A stretch of 64,000 nucleotides of DNA from Azolla caroliniana (Eukaryota; Polypodiophyta). The notes under the pieces are model-generated. The model ran no database searches. It was not told where the DNA came from and saw nothing but the letters and a program-made list of their open reading frames with translations. The stretch is from NCBI GenBank assembly GCA_043228905.1, contig JBHGNT010000002.1, forward strand, positions 26,598,001-26,662,000, given 5' to 3'. The position numbers and the translations under genes are program-made. This document shows positions 11,181-20,537 of this stretch, piece by piece (the stretch's first letter is position 1; each line of letters starts with the position of its first letter).

Positions 11181-13301
11181 ATGAGAGGGTCTGAGCTTGC
11201 CGAAGCTATGGCGGTAGCTGTTGACCGGCTAGTAAATGCTCGGGAGGGAACGGGTGCTCTCGACAGAGCCATTGAGTCGGTCGTTGGCACTATAGGCCGG
11301 TTCGGAGGGAAGGATGCCACGAGCTATTTGGAGGCCTACTGGGCCGAAATGATCATGAGGGACATACCGACGGACAGGCGGCTGTCCGGATTTCCTCGGG
11401 TGGTGGCACCGAGCATCCACGCGGAGGTGCTCGAGGTGCTGGCCGGTTGCCAGACATGGGAGGAGTTCGAGCTGCGGCTCCTCGAGAGATACGGGTTAGA
11501 CGACTCACTTCGGCTGTCGAGACTAGACTTCATGGCATGGGTTGAAAGCCCCGGAAAAGGGAGGAACACGACGGCGCTCCTCCAGGAATTCGAAAAACGG
11601 TTCGCGCGGCTGTCGACGCTGGATCGGACCGTACTGGAGACGAGTCGAGTACTACTGTTTGTCAAGTCAGTGGACGCACTTGACAGAGAAAAGGTGGGTC
11701 TCCTATTGGAGACGGACGAAGGGCTCACGGCAGATTGGGCCGTGGTTAAACGGGTCTGCAGCCGTTTTGACAAACGACATGAGTGGAGCGACAGGGCCCC
11801 GAAGGCCCCAGTACGAAGACCTGAGGTGTCGGTATCGGCGCCGGCAAGGAGGGAAGAGACCCGACCCTGGCTAGAGAAGGAGTCGACCTCGAACGACCAG
11901 GTTAAAGGGTCTTCCGGAGGTGCGGCCCTGGAGGAGTTAACGCAAATGGTGCGGGACCTGCAGATCGCGCAGGCACGAAGGGACAGTAGCGAACCGCCCC
12001 GCGACCGGAGGCCACCTGCATTGCAACGGTGCATGTGGTGTGACGCGACCGGTCATATTCGGAAAGACTGCGCGGATTTCGCTGGGGTGCTCAGAGCCAA
12101 CGTAGTGTACCTCTCGAACGGACGGGTGCACGCAAGCGAAACCCGCAGGGCCTTGGAGCTGAATACGGGGCATGGCGGAATGAAGCGACTGATGGAGGAG
12201 GCCGCCGCACGACACGCGGAGGCAGCGAACTATGCGGCATCATCGGGAATCCGGGTCGGGGATGACAAGGGCCGTAAAGAGAAGGATTCCGGATTCTGGC
12301 CACTTGTGTTGGAGAACCTTTCCGAAGCGCGGTTGAAGAAAGAAGAGGCCGACCGCGCGGAGCAAAGGGTCCAGGAGGTTACCGGGTGGGACGATCCGGT
12401 CGAAGAGAAAACAGGCTTCGTGGAAGCCGCATGCCAGAACTACGAGGTTCTGGTAGAGGACAAACAAGCGGGAAGAGCCGGAGGGGTCGGTCCCTCGAAG
12501 AGGTACGAGACCCGGTTCGGTCCGAAACCGAACAATGCCGGCAACCCAAGCGTGCCGGATGGGAAGAAGCAGGCCGGGTTCCGGCTGAGCACCGAGATCG
12601 AGAGGACGACGGACCTACGGAAGGTCCTCGAGGAACGAATCCTTGACAGCAAAGTGGAACTGTCGTTGTGGGAGGTGCTTGGAATCGCCAAGAGGGAGTT
12701 CCACGACTCCATTGTCGACTTGGTGAAGCGGAAGAGGCTCTCGACGGAGCCGGATCTGGAGAGGTCGGTGGAAGTGCGGACGACGCACTTGGAAGATTCA
12801 GCCCTGAAGGACGAGTTGGCCGAGAGCCACTATGCGAGGCCACATTGGGCCAGGGCAACTACGGAAACACCTATGAGGATCGGCGACGTTCCGGAGCCGG
12901 TGGTGGCGCTGGTAGACCATGGGTCCGAAATCAACATGATGTCCATGGAGTTCTACAGGAAGGGAAAGTGGCCGATCAACACCAAGCACGGGTGGAAGAT
13001 ACGGGCGGCGACGCGTGCTACGGAAGAGCTGCATGGTGCGTGCCCGAATGTACGGGTAAAGATCGGCGACGTCGAAATCGATCAACACTTCTTCGTGCAA
13101 GAGACGTCTTCACACCCGGTGATTCTCGGTGAACCGTATATCACGGCAGCGCGCATGGAGACGAAGGTGCTGGATAACGGTTCGGCGTACGCGCGTGTGA
13201 AGAGCCAGGACGGACGGCACTCCGTCCAGTTCATGACCGTATGCCCAAACCATGAGCGAAATCGGAAGACCCTCGGCGGCGACGGCCGCGAGGATTTTTA
13301 G
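11181..13301 (+). CDS. G2 Gag-protease polyprotein
   Basis: 706 codons from the first ATG after the PBS (11181, context GATAATGAG); the homologous ATG is used in G3, G4 and G5. The N-terminal ~230 residues are a retrotransposon gag domain with a WEEFELRLLERYGL core. A CCHC knuckle (CMWCDATGHIRKDC) sits near residues 284-297. A charged linker follows, then a retropepsin-like domain with Asp-His-Gly-Ser at residues 579-582 (12915-12926), where most retropepsins have Asp-Ser/Thr-Gly, and a later ILGEPYI strand. It ends at TAG 13299-13301 after five T. Gag would form the particle; the protease would process it. Having protease in the gag ORF rather than at the start of pol is uncommon for Ty3/gypsy. 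Confidence 0.92.
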   Translation: MRGSELAEAMAVAVDRLVNAREGTGALDRAIESVVGTIGRFGGKDATSYLEAYWAEMIMRDIPTDRRLSGFPRVVAPSIHAEVLEVLAGCQTWEEFELRLLERYGLDDSLRLSRLDFMAWVESPGKGRNTTALLQEFEKRFARLSTLDRTVLETSRVLLFVKSVDALDREKVGLLLETDEGLTADWAVVKRVCSRFDKRHEWSDRAPKAPVRRPEVSVSAPARREETRPWLEKESTSNDQVKGSSGGAALEELTQMVRDLQIAQARRDSSEPPRDRRPPALQRCMWCDATGHIRKDCADFAGVLRANVVYLSNGRVHASETRRALELNTGHGGMKRLMEEAAARHAEAANYAASSGIRVGDDKGRKEKDSGFWPLVLENLSEARLKKEEADRAEQRVQEVTGWDDPVEEKTGFVEAACQNYEVLVEDKQAGRAGGVGPSKRYETRFGPKPNNAGNPSVPDGKKQAGFRLSTEIERTTDLRKVLEERILDSKVELSLWEVLGIAKREFHDSIVDLVKRKRLSTEPDLERSVEVRTTHLEDSALKDELAESHYARPHWARATTETPMRIGDVPEPVVALVDHGSEINMMSMEFYRKGKWPINTKHGWKIRAATRATEELHGACPNVRVKIGDVEIDQHFFVQETSSHPVILGEPYITAARMETKVLDNGSAYARVKSQDGRHSVQFMTVCPNHERNRKTLGGDGREDF
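13295..13301 (+). promoter_or_regulatory. Candidate -1 ribosomal frameshift site at gag-pro/pol junction
   Basis: TTTTTAG: the last sense codon TTT (13296-13298) can slip back one base onto TTT (13295-13297). The next codon then reads TTA and pol frame continues. The pol frame is open from this exact point. Its first ~60 codons have no ATG near the stop in G2, yet their protein sequence (AWGRDSP..., then PHTCT) is conserved in G1, G2 and G5. The T5-TAG is present in G1 (1411-1417), G2 and G3 (9435-9429). Slippage itself is inferred. Confidence 0.6.
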
Positions 13302-16300
13302 AGAGGACTATCAGGGCGTGGGGCCGCGATAGTCCGGGCACCCCGGACGAACCCCACACTTGTACAATAGGTAGGAGGTTTTGGTTCTCTGAAAACGGAG
13401 GCTGTACCATAGCCAGGATTAGGGGCAAGGAGAGAAAACGGGAGGAGGAGCGACTCAAGGCGTGCGGAGTCCTCGGCCCCGACGAAGAAATCAGTGGCGC
13501 CGTGGAGGCGGTCTCCTTCGACGACACCTTGGGAATGCTGGGGGAGGTAGTCGAAGAAGACCTTAACGAAGACCGGACGATACCGGTATGTTCCGAAGAG
13601 ATGTACGAAGTCATCGCGGACTTTGGTCGGGGGCTCGAGTCGGATCGGACGGCCCGAGTAAGCACCAAGTACAAGACTGTGGACCAGAAGGTAAGGCCAG
13701 TCGCGGTACCCTTACCGGAGGGCAGCGAGTCGCGAATCAAAGGGGTTGCATCGGACCCCAGCTTACGAGATCCGGCCTGCATAGGACACACCTTCACCAA
13801 CGAGACGCTCCGGGAGCTCAAAATCGGTGGGGGCGGGTTCCTACTACCGGCGGAGGAAGACCGGTTTCGGAGAATGCTCGGAAGGCACGGGAAAGCCTTC
13901 GCATTCTCACCGGAGGAAATCGGGTGCGTAGACCCGACGATCGTAGAGCCGATGGTGATATTCACGGTACCGCATGTACCGTGGAATCTCAAGCCAATTC
14001 CGGTTCCGAGAGCTCACATCCCGAAGTTGATGGAGCTGTTGAAGCAGAAAGTTGATATGGGCATTCTCGAGCCGTCGAGCGCCCCGTATTCAAACCGATG
14101 GTTTACCGTACCAAAGAAAAACGGATCATTGCGCTTCATTCAGGACCTGCAACCGGTCAATAGGGTGACCATTCGGAACGCAGGGATCGGACCGACCATA
14201 GACGAGTTCGCGGAGGCCTTCGCCGGAAGGTCGATTTACTCGGTCGGTGATCTATACTCAGGGTACGACCAGTTCCAGCTAGCCGTGGAGAGCAGAGACA
14301 TTACGACGATGCGAACTCCCCTCGGCCTAGTGCGGATGTGTACACTGCCGCAAGGAGGGACCAACTCGGTGGCCCACATGGTGAATGCGATAAACAAGGT
14401 TCTGAGGGACTGCATCCCGGACATCACCATGCCGTTTCTGGACGACATCCCGATCAAGGGATGCCCGGTAGCAGAGAAGGACGAGACGATCGGGCCGGAC
14501 GGATGCCGGCGATTCGTGGCGACGCACATCGACGACTGCGAGAAGGTGCTGCAAAGGCTAGAGGCTGCGAGGCTCACCTTCTCGGGGGAGAAATCAGCCT
14601 TCGGACAGTCGGAAATCATGGTGGTCGGACACTTATGTGGGCCATATGGCCGGAAACCGTCTCCGGCAAAGGTAGAAGCCATCTCCGCGATGAAGCGCGA
14701 CTGCAGCTCGATCACGGAAGTACGAAGATTCCTGGGGGCATGCGCATTCTACCACATATGGATCCCGCATTACGCCCACGTTGCGGAGCCGCTATACGGG
14801 CTGCTAAAGAAAGGGCAAAAATTCGAATGGCGAGACGAGCATACGGAGTCGGTCCGGAAACTGAAGGAAGCTCTTGCAGCAGCACCGGCGCTCCGAAAGG
14901 CTGTTTACGGGAAGGGTACCCCGGTATACATAACGATGGATACGAGTCCGACCGGGATCGGATGGGTCGTCAACCAACAAGACGAGGATGGCAATCGGTT
15001 CCCGATCCGATTCGGCGCGAAAGTCCTCAGTGAGCGGCAGCGAGGATACGCCCAGGTTAAACGCGAACTCTGGGGTATCGTTTCGGCGGTAAAGGCCGAC
15101 AAAGACTATCTGATCGGGACAGAAGTGATTATCGAGACGGATTGCTTGCCAATTCTCGGCATGGTTTCCGGATGCGCGACGCCGGACCTGGCGATGCTCA
15201 GGTGGATAGCGTACATCAAGTCCCTGGACCCGGAAATACGACACATTTCCGGGAAAGACAACGCCATGGCCGACATGCTTTCGAGGGCGAGGTTCGATGA
15301 CGAGGGCGGCATGGTTTCGGAGGACGAAGAGGTCGGCGTGGACTTCTTCGAGGCAGCATACGTAACAACCGACGGGACGAGCACTCCGGCGCTTAACGAC
15401 TTCGACGTGAGCAAGTACGACGGGGAGTGGCTGCAGATCGGCGGGTTCTTGAGGACAATGGCGCCGGATGCGTCATGGACGAAAGACGAGGCCAACCGGA
15501 TCCGGAAGAAAGCATACCGGTTCTTTCTCCGGGATGGGTATCTATGGAAGCACCCGAAGAAGAGGGACGGCGCTCAGCTCCGGGTGGTGGCGATGAAGGA
15601 AGAACAGGAGGAGCTGCTGATGGCCTACCACGACAGCCCTTGGGCCGGACACCGTGGAACTTGGGCCACGTTCGAGAAGATAAAGGAGAAGTACTGGTGG
15701 TCGGGACTGTACCGGGACGTGCATCGATTCGTGACAACTTGCGAGAGCTGTCAGATGCACTCCGTGGTCCGACACCGGGACGAGCTTCACCCTACGTACC
15801 CTCCGACCATCCACTTCAAATGGATGGTAGATCTGGTGACGATGCCAATGGGGGTAGGACAGATGCGGTACCTGGTCCTAGCGTGGGAGGATCTGACAAA
15901 CCAGGTGGAAGGCCGAGCCCTTCCGAACAAAACGACCGCGGCCGTATGTCGGTTCCTAATCGAGGACGTGATATGCCGGTACGGGTGCGTCGGGAAGATC
16001 GTGGCTGACCGAGGGGAGTTGGACGCCGAAGAAGCCGCAGAGCTGTTCGACCGGCTGGGAGTCAAGCTCTCGCTCACCACTGCGTACAATCCGGAGGCGA
16101 ATGGAAAGGTGGAGCGCGGACACGGGCCGATCGTCAAGGCGTTGGTTCGGGCATGCGGAGGCCAAGTCGGTAACTGGCCGCGGCTGCTACCTTATGCTTT
16201 GTGGGCAGACCGGACTACGCACAGTTCGGTAACCGGGTACATGCCGACGGAGCTTATGTTCGGCCAAAAGCCGATCATGCCGATGGAACGGACGATCTCC

Positions 16301-16765
16301 TCATGGGCAACGGTCGATTGGAGGGACGAGATGAGCCGGGAGGAGTTGTTGGCCGCGCGTATACGACAACTCGAGCGGAGACCGGAGGACGTGAAGCTGG
16401 CTGCGGAGAAGCTCCGGGTGGCGAGGATAAAGAACAAAGCCAGGTTCGACCGAACGCACCGGCTCCGACCGAAGAAGATCGAGGAAGGTGACTGGGTGCT
16501 CGTCTATGACAGCAGCCTCGACAACCAGCACCGAGCTACACGGAAGTTCGCGCGGAGATGGTTTGGGCCGTACGCAGTACAAAGCGCCAACGACAACGAA
16601 ACGTATCACCTGGCGGAACTCGACGGCACGAGAATGGAAATACCCGTGGCTGGGAAGCGGATCAAAGCCTTCAAGAAGCGACACGACGACGACCCAGACC
16701 CGGTTCTCCTAGACAGCGACGACGACCGATCCGAGACCGAGGAAGGACCGATGGGCGAAGAGTGA
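13298..16765 (+). CDS. G2 Pol: reverse transcriptase, RNase H, integrase
   Basis: Open from the frameshift site to TGA at 16763-16765, about 1,155 codons. RT: FIQDLQPVN, DLYSGYDQF, TPLGL, LPQGGTNS and catalytic FLDD (14435-14446). RNase H follows with Asp in MDTSPTG, Glu in KRELWG, Asp in TDCLP and Asp in DNAMADMLSR. Integrase has an HHCC finger (HDSPWAGH ... CESC) and a D-D-E core seen as MVDLV, VADRGELD and NGKVERGH. The C-terminus has a GPY/F-type WFGPYAV motif and a basic KRIKAFKKRH tail; no chromodomain. RT would copy the RNA and integrase insert the cDNA. Without frameshifting, the only visible alternative is internal initiation (first GTG 13502; ATG codons further in). All catalytic residues are present. 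Confidence 0.93.
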   Translation, partial: LERTIRAWGRDSPGTPDEPHTCTIGRRFWFSENGGCTIARIRGKERKREEERLKACGVLGPDEEISGAVEAVSFDDTLGMLGEVVEEDLNEDRTIPVCSEEMYEVIADFGRGLESDRTARVSTKYKTVDQKVRPVAVPLPEGSESRIKGVASDPSLRDPACIGHTFTNETLRELKIGGGGFLLPAEEDRFRRMLGRHGKAFAFSPEEIGCVDPTIVEPMVIFTVPHVPWNLKPIPVPRAHIPKLMELLKQKVDMGILEPSSAPYSNRWFTVPKKNGSLRFIQDLQPVNRVTIRNAGIGPTIDEFAEAFAGRSIYSVGDLYSGYDQFQLAVESRDITTMRTPLGLVRMCTLPQGGTNSVAHMVNAINKVLRDCIPDITMPFLDDIPIKGCPVAEKDETIGPDGCRRFVATHIDDCEKVLQRLEAARLTFSGEKSAFGQSEIMVVGHLCGPYGRKPSPAKVEAISAMKRDCSSITEVRRFLGACAFYHIWIPHYAHVAEPLYGLLKKGQKFEWRDEHTESVRKLKEALAAAPALRKAVYGKGTPVYITMDTSPTGIGWVVNQQDEDGNRFPIRFGAKVLSERQRGYAQVKRELWGIVSAVKADKDYLIGTEVIIETDCLPILGMVSGCATPDLAMLRWIAYIKSLDPEIRHISGKDNAMADMLSRARFDDEGGMVSEDEEVGVDFFEAAYVTTDGTSTPALNDFDVSKYDGEWLQIGGFLRTMAPDASWTKDEANRIRKKAYRFFLRDGYLWKHPKKRDGAQLRVVAMKEEQEELLMAYHDSPWAGHRGTWATFEKIKEKYWWSGLYRDVHRFVTTCESCQMHSVVRHRDELHPTYPPTIHFKWMVDLVTMPMGVGQMRYLVLAWEDLTNQVEGRALPNKTTAAVCRFLIEDVICRYGCVGKIVADRGELDAEEAAELFDRLGVKLSLTTAYNPEANGKVERGHGPIVKALVRACGGQVGNWPRLLPYALWADRTTHSSVTGYMPTELMFGQKPIMPMERTISSWATVDWRDEMSREELLAARIRQLERRPEDVKLAAEKLRVARIKNKARFDRTHRLRPKKIEEGDWVLVYDSSLDNQHRATRKFARRWFGPYAVQSANDNETYHLAELDGTRMEIPVAGKRIKAFKKRHDDDPDPVLLDSDDDRSETEEGPMGEE

Positions 16766-16823
16766 AGGCGGGCCGGTTTTCTCCGTCCCAACTTAATTGG
16801 CGCATGCCGGTGGATGCGCGGTT

Positions 16824-16836
16824 AGGTGGGGGCGGA
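16824..16836 (+). other. G2 polypurine tract
   Basis: AGGTGGGGGCGGA ends immediately before the 3' LTR (TGTCG). It is the expected plus-strand primer. Very similar tracts precede the LTRs at 22894 and 23693, and one precedes the G3 3' LTR on the other strand. Confidence 0.85.
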
Positions 16837-17495
16837 TGTCGTGAAGAAAACCGTCCAAGGGTGGAATTGGGGCACCAAGGCGTGGGAACCGGCTCTTCAC
16901 GCGCGTGCGCGCCAAGTTGTACATAGAGAGGGGTTAGGTACCTAGGAGGATCGAAGCGGTTAGATACGGTAGGTAGAAATTTAATGCCGAACGGCTCCAT
17001 CTGGACCTATAAAAGGAGGAGGACGGGGAAGAAGAAGGGATCGCGACTTGGCGAGGACGAAGTGCTGTCGAACTGCGAAGAGGCTCTTCTTTCCTGGAGA
17101 GAAGATCGTCGGACGCTGCAGAGCCTGGGGATTCGTCGTTTCTGCTGCGTAGGAAGCCCGAGTGCTTCCGGCAGAGACACTCCTCTTCTGTGACATTCTG
17201 CTCCTGTGGGTGCGTGAGTGGGACCCGTGTTGGGACCCTTGCCGGTGTGCCGGTTGTAAATGACAGTTTGTATTCTCTGTTTAATTGAAGTCTACTAGCA
17301 GTCTCGTCCTTTCTTGCTCTTGTTGTCTCCCTCGTCTCTTGTGCAGTCGGTCTTTCACACACACACACACACACGAATACACACCGGCCTGCTCTTCTCC
17401 TCCATCTTCTTCGTTCTCACTCTCACTCTCTCCTTGGTTCGAGACCCCCGTGGTCCCGCCTCTGTTCCTACACGTACCCGCGAAAGACCGCGACA
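16837..17495 (+). repeat. G2 3' LTR
   Basis: 659 bp, same termini as the 5' LTR. Differences seen by eye: six single-base changes spread along the length and a 3-bp insertion (CTA) near 17294. TATA box at 17008-17014. Confidence 0.95.
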
Positions 17496-18554
17496 CCGGC
17501 CGACGCCGAGTAGTGGATGGCCTCCACGTGTCGGGCAGCTGCCTCTTCCATCAGTCTCTTCATACCTCCTCGCCCGTCGTTTCGGTTTAGGGCCCTTCTG
17601 GTATCGCCGGCATGCACCCGGCCTTCCCATAGGTACACCACCCGTTTCCTCATCGCCTCCGCGAAATCGCCGCAGTCCTTCCGAATGTGGCCGACCTCGT
17701 CGCACCACATGCACCTGTTCCCTACTGCCGGCCGTTGGTCACGAGCCGGTTTGCCGCCTTCCCTTCGAGTCTGGGCGATCTGGAGATCCTTTATCGACCG
17801 CGTCAACTCCTCCGGACGAGTCATTGACCATGCCGGTCGAAGCCGAACCGGTTTCGAGCCACTCCCGGGTCTCTACCCTTCGCCCTTGTGGTGCCGGTTG
17901 AAGCCTCCTTGCTGTGACAGAGCCCGCTCCGGTCGCCCCGTTGTCAGCCCATTCTCGCCATTTGTCGAAACGGCCACAGACTCTCTTAACCGCAGCCCAG
18001 TCGGTCGTCAGCCCGTCTTCGGTTTCTAGCAAGGAGCCGACTTGATCCCGGTCCCGCTCGTCCACCGACTTGACGAACAGTAAGACCCGGCTCGTATCCA
18101 GAACGGTTCGGTCAAGCGCCGAAAGGTGCGCAAAGCGTTCCTCAAACTCCCGGAGGAGTGCCGATGCGTTTCTTCCCTTGCCGGGGGACTCCACCCATTC
18201 CATGAAGTCCCGTTTCGAAAGCCGGAGCGCGTCGTCCAGCCCGTATTTTTCTAGGAGTCGGCCTTCGAACTCCTCCCAGGTACGGCTCTCCGCCCGTACC
18301 TCGAGCACCTCCGCATGAATGCTCGGCATCGCCACTCGAGGGAAGCCGGCAAGACGCCTCTCTTCCGGAATGTCCCGCATCAGCATTTCTGCCCCGTAGG
18401 ACGCCAAATACTTCGTGGCATCCTTTCCGCTGAACCGGCCGATCATACCGACAACCACCTCAATGGCTCTGTCGAGGGCGTCGGTGCCCTCGCGTGCGCT
18501 CAATATCCGATCCACGGCCGAAGCCATGGCCTCTGCAAGATCCGACCCTTTCAT
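17496..18554 (-). pseudogene. G3 gag, 5' part (ATG to G2 insertion point)
   Basis: Starts at ATG 18554-18552, 22 bases after the PBS, and encodes the gag N-terminal domain (WEEFEGRLLEKYGLDD core). A frame break near 17830 follows, then the CCHC knuckle (CMWCDEVGHIRKDC, 17670-17712) and gag linker up to the G2 3' LTR. About 80% alike to G2 gag by eye. Together with 9429-10482 it forms the interrupted G3 gag-pro. Confidence 0.87.
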
Positions 18555-18576
18555 CTTCTGCTCTTCTGCCGCCTCG

Positions 18577-18594
18577 TTCACGTCGGGTTCACCA
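18577..18594 (-). other. G3 primer-binding site
   Basis: On the - strand it reads TGGTGAACCCGACGTGAA, identical to that of G2, three bases inside the 5' LTR end. Confidence 0.85.
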
Positions 18595-18597
18595 AGA

Positions 18598-19222
18598 TGT
18601 CGAGGTATTCCTCGCGGATGCGTGAAATGAGGCGGGACCTCGGGGGTCTTGCACCGAAAAGCAAGAGAGAAAGGAGAAGGGAAGAGACCGACTACGTGCG
18701 AGCGCAGATTCTCGGTGACACGGCCCTTGACACAAAGACGCGAGTGGGACACCGACGCAGAGAGACACGAATGTATGTATATATATATTAACAAGGACAA
18801 ACAACAAGAAGCACGAAATTGGTTACAACCGAACAGGCTGGCGAACAGATGCCGATGCCTGTTCGTAAACGCACAGAAAGAAAGCAGTAGGTTGGAGGTG
18901 CTACCGGAAGCATTCGGGCATTCCTCAGAGCAGCGCGAGCCTCCCGAAACCTGCACAGAAAGAAGCTATGGAGTTTTGAAAGAGAGAGAAGCCTTCGGCC
19001 GACAACCCGACAGCACTTCGTCCTCTCTAACCGCGAACCCTTCCCCCCTCCTCGTCTCCCTCCTTTTATAGGCAAGGAAGGAGTCGTTTCCCATTAACTT
19101 CCTACCTACCAAATCTACCTACCTAGGATCTTCTATGTACAACATAAGGCGTACGTGCATGAAGAGCCGGTTCCTACGCTCCGGTGCACCGATTCCGCTT
19201 GTGGACGGTTTTCTTCACGACA
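18598..19222 (-). repeat. G3 5' LTR (625 bp)
   Basis: Partner of 5241-5873; ends TGTCG/CGACA. Reverse-strand TATA at 19064-19070. Contains a short (TA)n run near 18778-18788. Confidence 0.93.
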
Positions 19223-19358
19223 ACGTTCTCTCTCTTTCTCTCTCTTGTTCGGTGGCTTCTGGAACTCGCCGGGAATTGTCTTCACGGCTTCCCCTCTTCC
19301 CTAGTTCGAGACCCCCGTGGTATCGCCCTTCTACACGCACGCGCGTAACAACGCGACA
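19223..19358 (+). repeat. LTR-A copy 1, right part
   Basis: Resumes LTR-A after the G3 insertion. It matches 23528-23660 (CTCTCTCTTTCTCTCT, then GTTCGGTGGCTTCTGGAA) and ends in CGCGACA, followed by TCTT and the PBS. Confidence 0.9.
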
Positions 19359-19362
19359 TCTT

Positions 19363-19380
19363 TGGTGAACCCGACGTGAA
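19363..19380 (+). other. G4 primer-binding site
   Basis: TGGTGAACCCGACGTGAA, identical to the site in G2 and G3, four bases after the LTR end. Confidence 0.85.
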
Positions 19381-19395
19381 AGGCGGCAAGGGAGG

Positions 19396-20537
19396 ATGGA
19401 GTCGAAAGACGACGACCTCGCGGCGATGGTGGCCGAAGTGGTGTTGGAGTCGGCACGAGTGGTGATGAGGCGAGAAGCAGCGGAACAAGCGGTTGAGCGA
19501 GTGGTCGAAAGAGTCGGCCGTTTCAACGGGGACAAAGTCCCATCTTACTTGGAAGCCTACAATGCGGAAATGGAGGAGCGAGATGTGGACGAAGCGTTGA
19601 GGCTGGAATTCTTTTGTCGGGCTGTCGCCGTCCGTATGCACGCGGAAGTAAAGGAGCTCCGACAAGCTCATAGTTCGTGGGAGGCCTTTGAAGAGGCGCT
19701 CCTGGAGGCATATGGAGGACGGCGGAAGAGCCGGGGATGACACGACTTTGACCAGTGGGTCGCATCGGCAAAGACCCACCGGGGCGCGACGAAGGCGTTC
19801 CGAGAGTTCAAGTGAAGGCTTGCTCGGCTCTTGGAGCGGGAACAAGGTTTGGTGGGGACGGACTAGGTCCTATTGTTCGTCAGGTCGATCGACCGAGCGG
19901 AACGGGAGGCCATCGGGATGGAGCTCGAAGACGATGACGGAGCAAATGGGCTTACGGAGGACTGGTCGAAGGTCGGAAGGGTGTGCCAACGGCTAGACGA
20001 TGAGCGAGCCGAGAAGGCTAAGTGGAAGACGCGCGACGGCGTGCCATCATAGCGGGAAGAGGCCGAACGGCAAAGAGAGCTGGCAAGGGTCGGCGTTGGG
20101 GCCAGAATTGCGGAGGCGTACGTAGCTCTCGAGGCGATGCTCGAGGAAGAGGAAAGATCGAGGCCCCAAGCTGAGACCGAGGAGACAGTCTTGCCCCACG
20201 AGATGGCGGAAGATCGGTACCACGGTACCACGGGAGAGGGTGCGGAACAAAACGCCTTCTCGACTTGCAGAGAATTGCTGACTGAGGACAAGGTCGGGAG
20301 CGGAGAAGAGCCCTCCACGTGGATTCCGGAGACTCTGGCGATCGTGCCCGTGTGCCGACATGGGACCGGACAGAAGGGAGGCGCCGGCGAGGAGTCCTGG
20401 CATGATGCCAGCGAAGATGGATGGGAAACGGCTTGCAAGGAGGCCGAGGACGGAAGCGGCGCGAGAAGATCGGCATTCCGATTCGGATGGAGCGTAATCT
20501 GGTCATGGATCGTTCGATCGGGGCCGGATTCGGCATG
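19396..20537 (+). pseudogene. G4 gag-like remnant
   Basis: ATG at 19396 opens 114 codons resembling the G2 gag N-terminus in layout (RVGRFNGDKVPSYLEAYNAEM, SSWEAFEEALLEAYG) but diverged. A TGA at 19738-19740 is followed in the same frame by more gag-like sequence (FREFK, VLLFVRSIDRAER, LTEDWSKVGRVCQRLDD) interrupted by TGA, TAG and TAG stops. From about 20040 the frame reads as acidic, low-complexity sequence with no recognised domain. It may be a relic of a gag distinct from that of G2. Confidence 0.7.

Larger units (their letters stand above)
10483..17495 (+). mobile_element. G2: complete, recently inserted Ty3/gypsy element (7,013 bp)
   Basis: LTRs at 10483-11138 and 16837-17495 differ by six substitutions and one 3-bp indel by eye (about 99% identical). 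Both ORFs are open end to end, and PBS and PPT are intact. Termini are TGTCG...CGACA. The flanks read CCGA on the left and CCGG on the right: a 4-bp target duplication with one mismatch. Removing the element and one copy restores the G3 gag codons Ser-Ala-Gly-Ile-Arg-Val. It is the youngest insertion of the stack, nested third in order after G4 and G3, and the most plausible mobile source copy here. Confidence 0.95.
5241..19222 (-). mobile_element. G3: Ty3/gypsy element nested in LTR-A and itself split by G2
   Basis: Bounded by LTRs at 5241-5873 and 18598-19222, both TGTCG...CGACA. Read on the - strand it runs 5' LTR, PBS, gag-pro, pol, PPT, 3' LTR. The insertion splits LTR-A: its left half ends ...GCGCGT and its right half begins ACGTTCTC. 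The undisturbed copy at 23530 reads GCGCGTTCTC, so a 4-bp duplication with one mismatch (GCGT/ACGT) flanks G3. G2 (10483-17495) lies inside its gag. Several nonsense codons and frameshifts show that it is dead. Confidence 0.92.
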
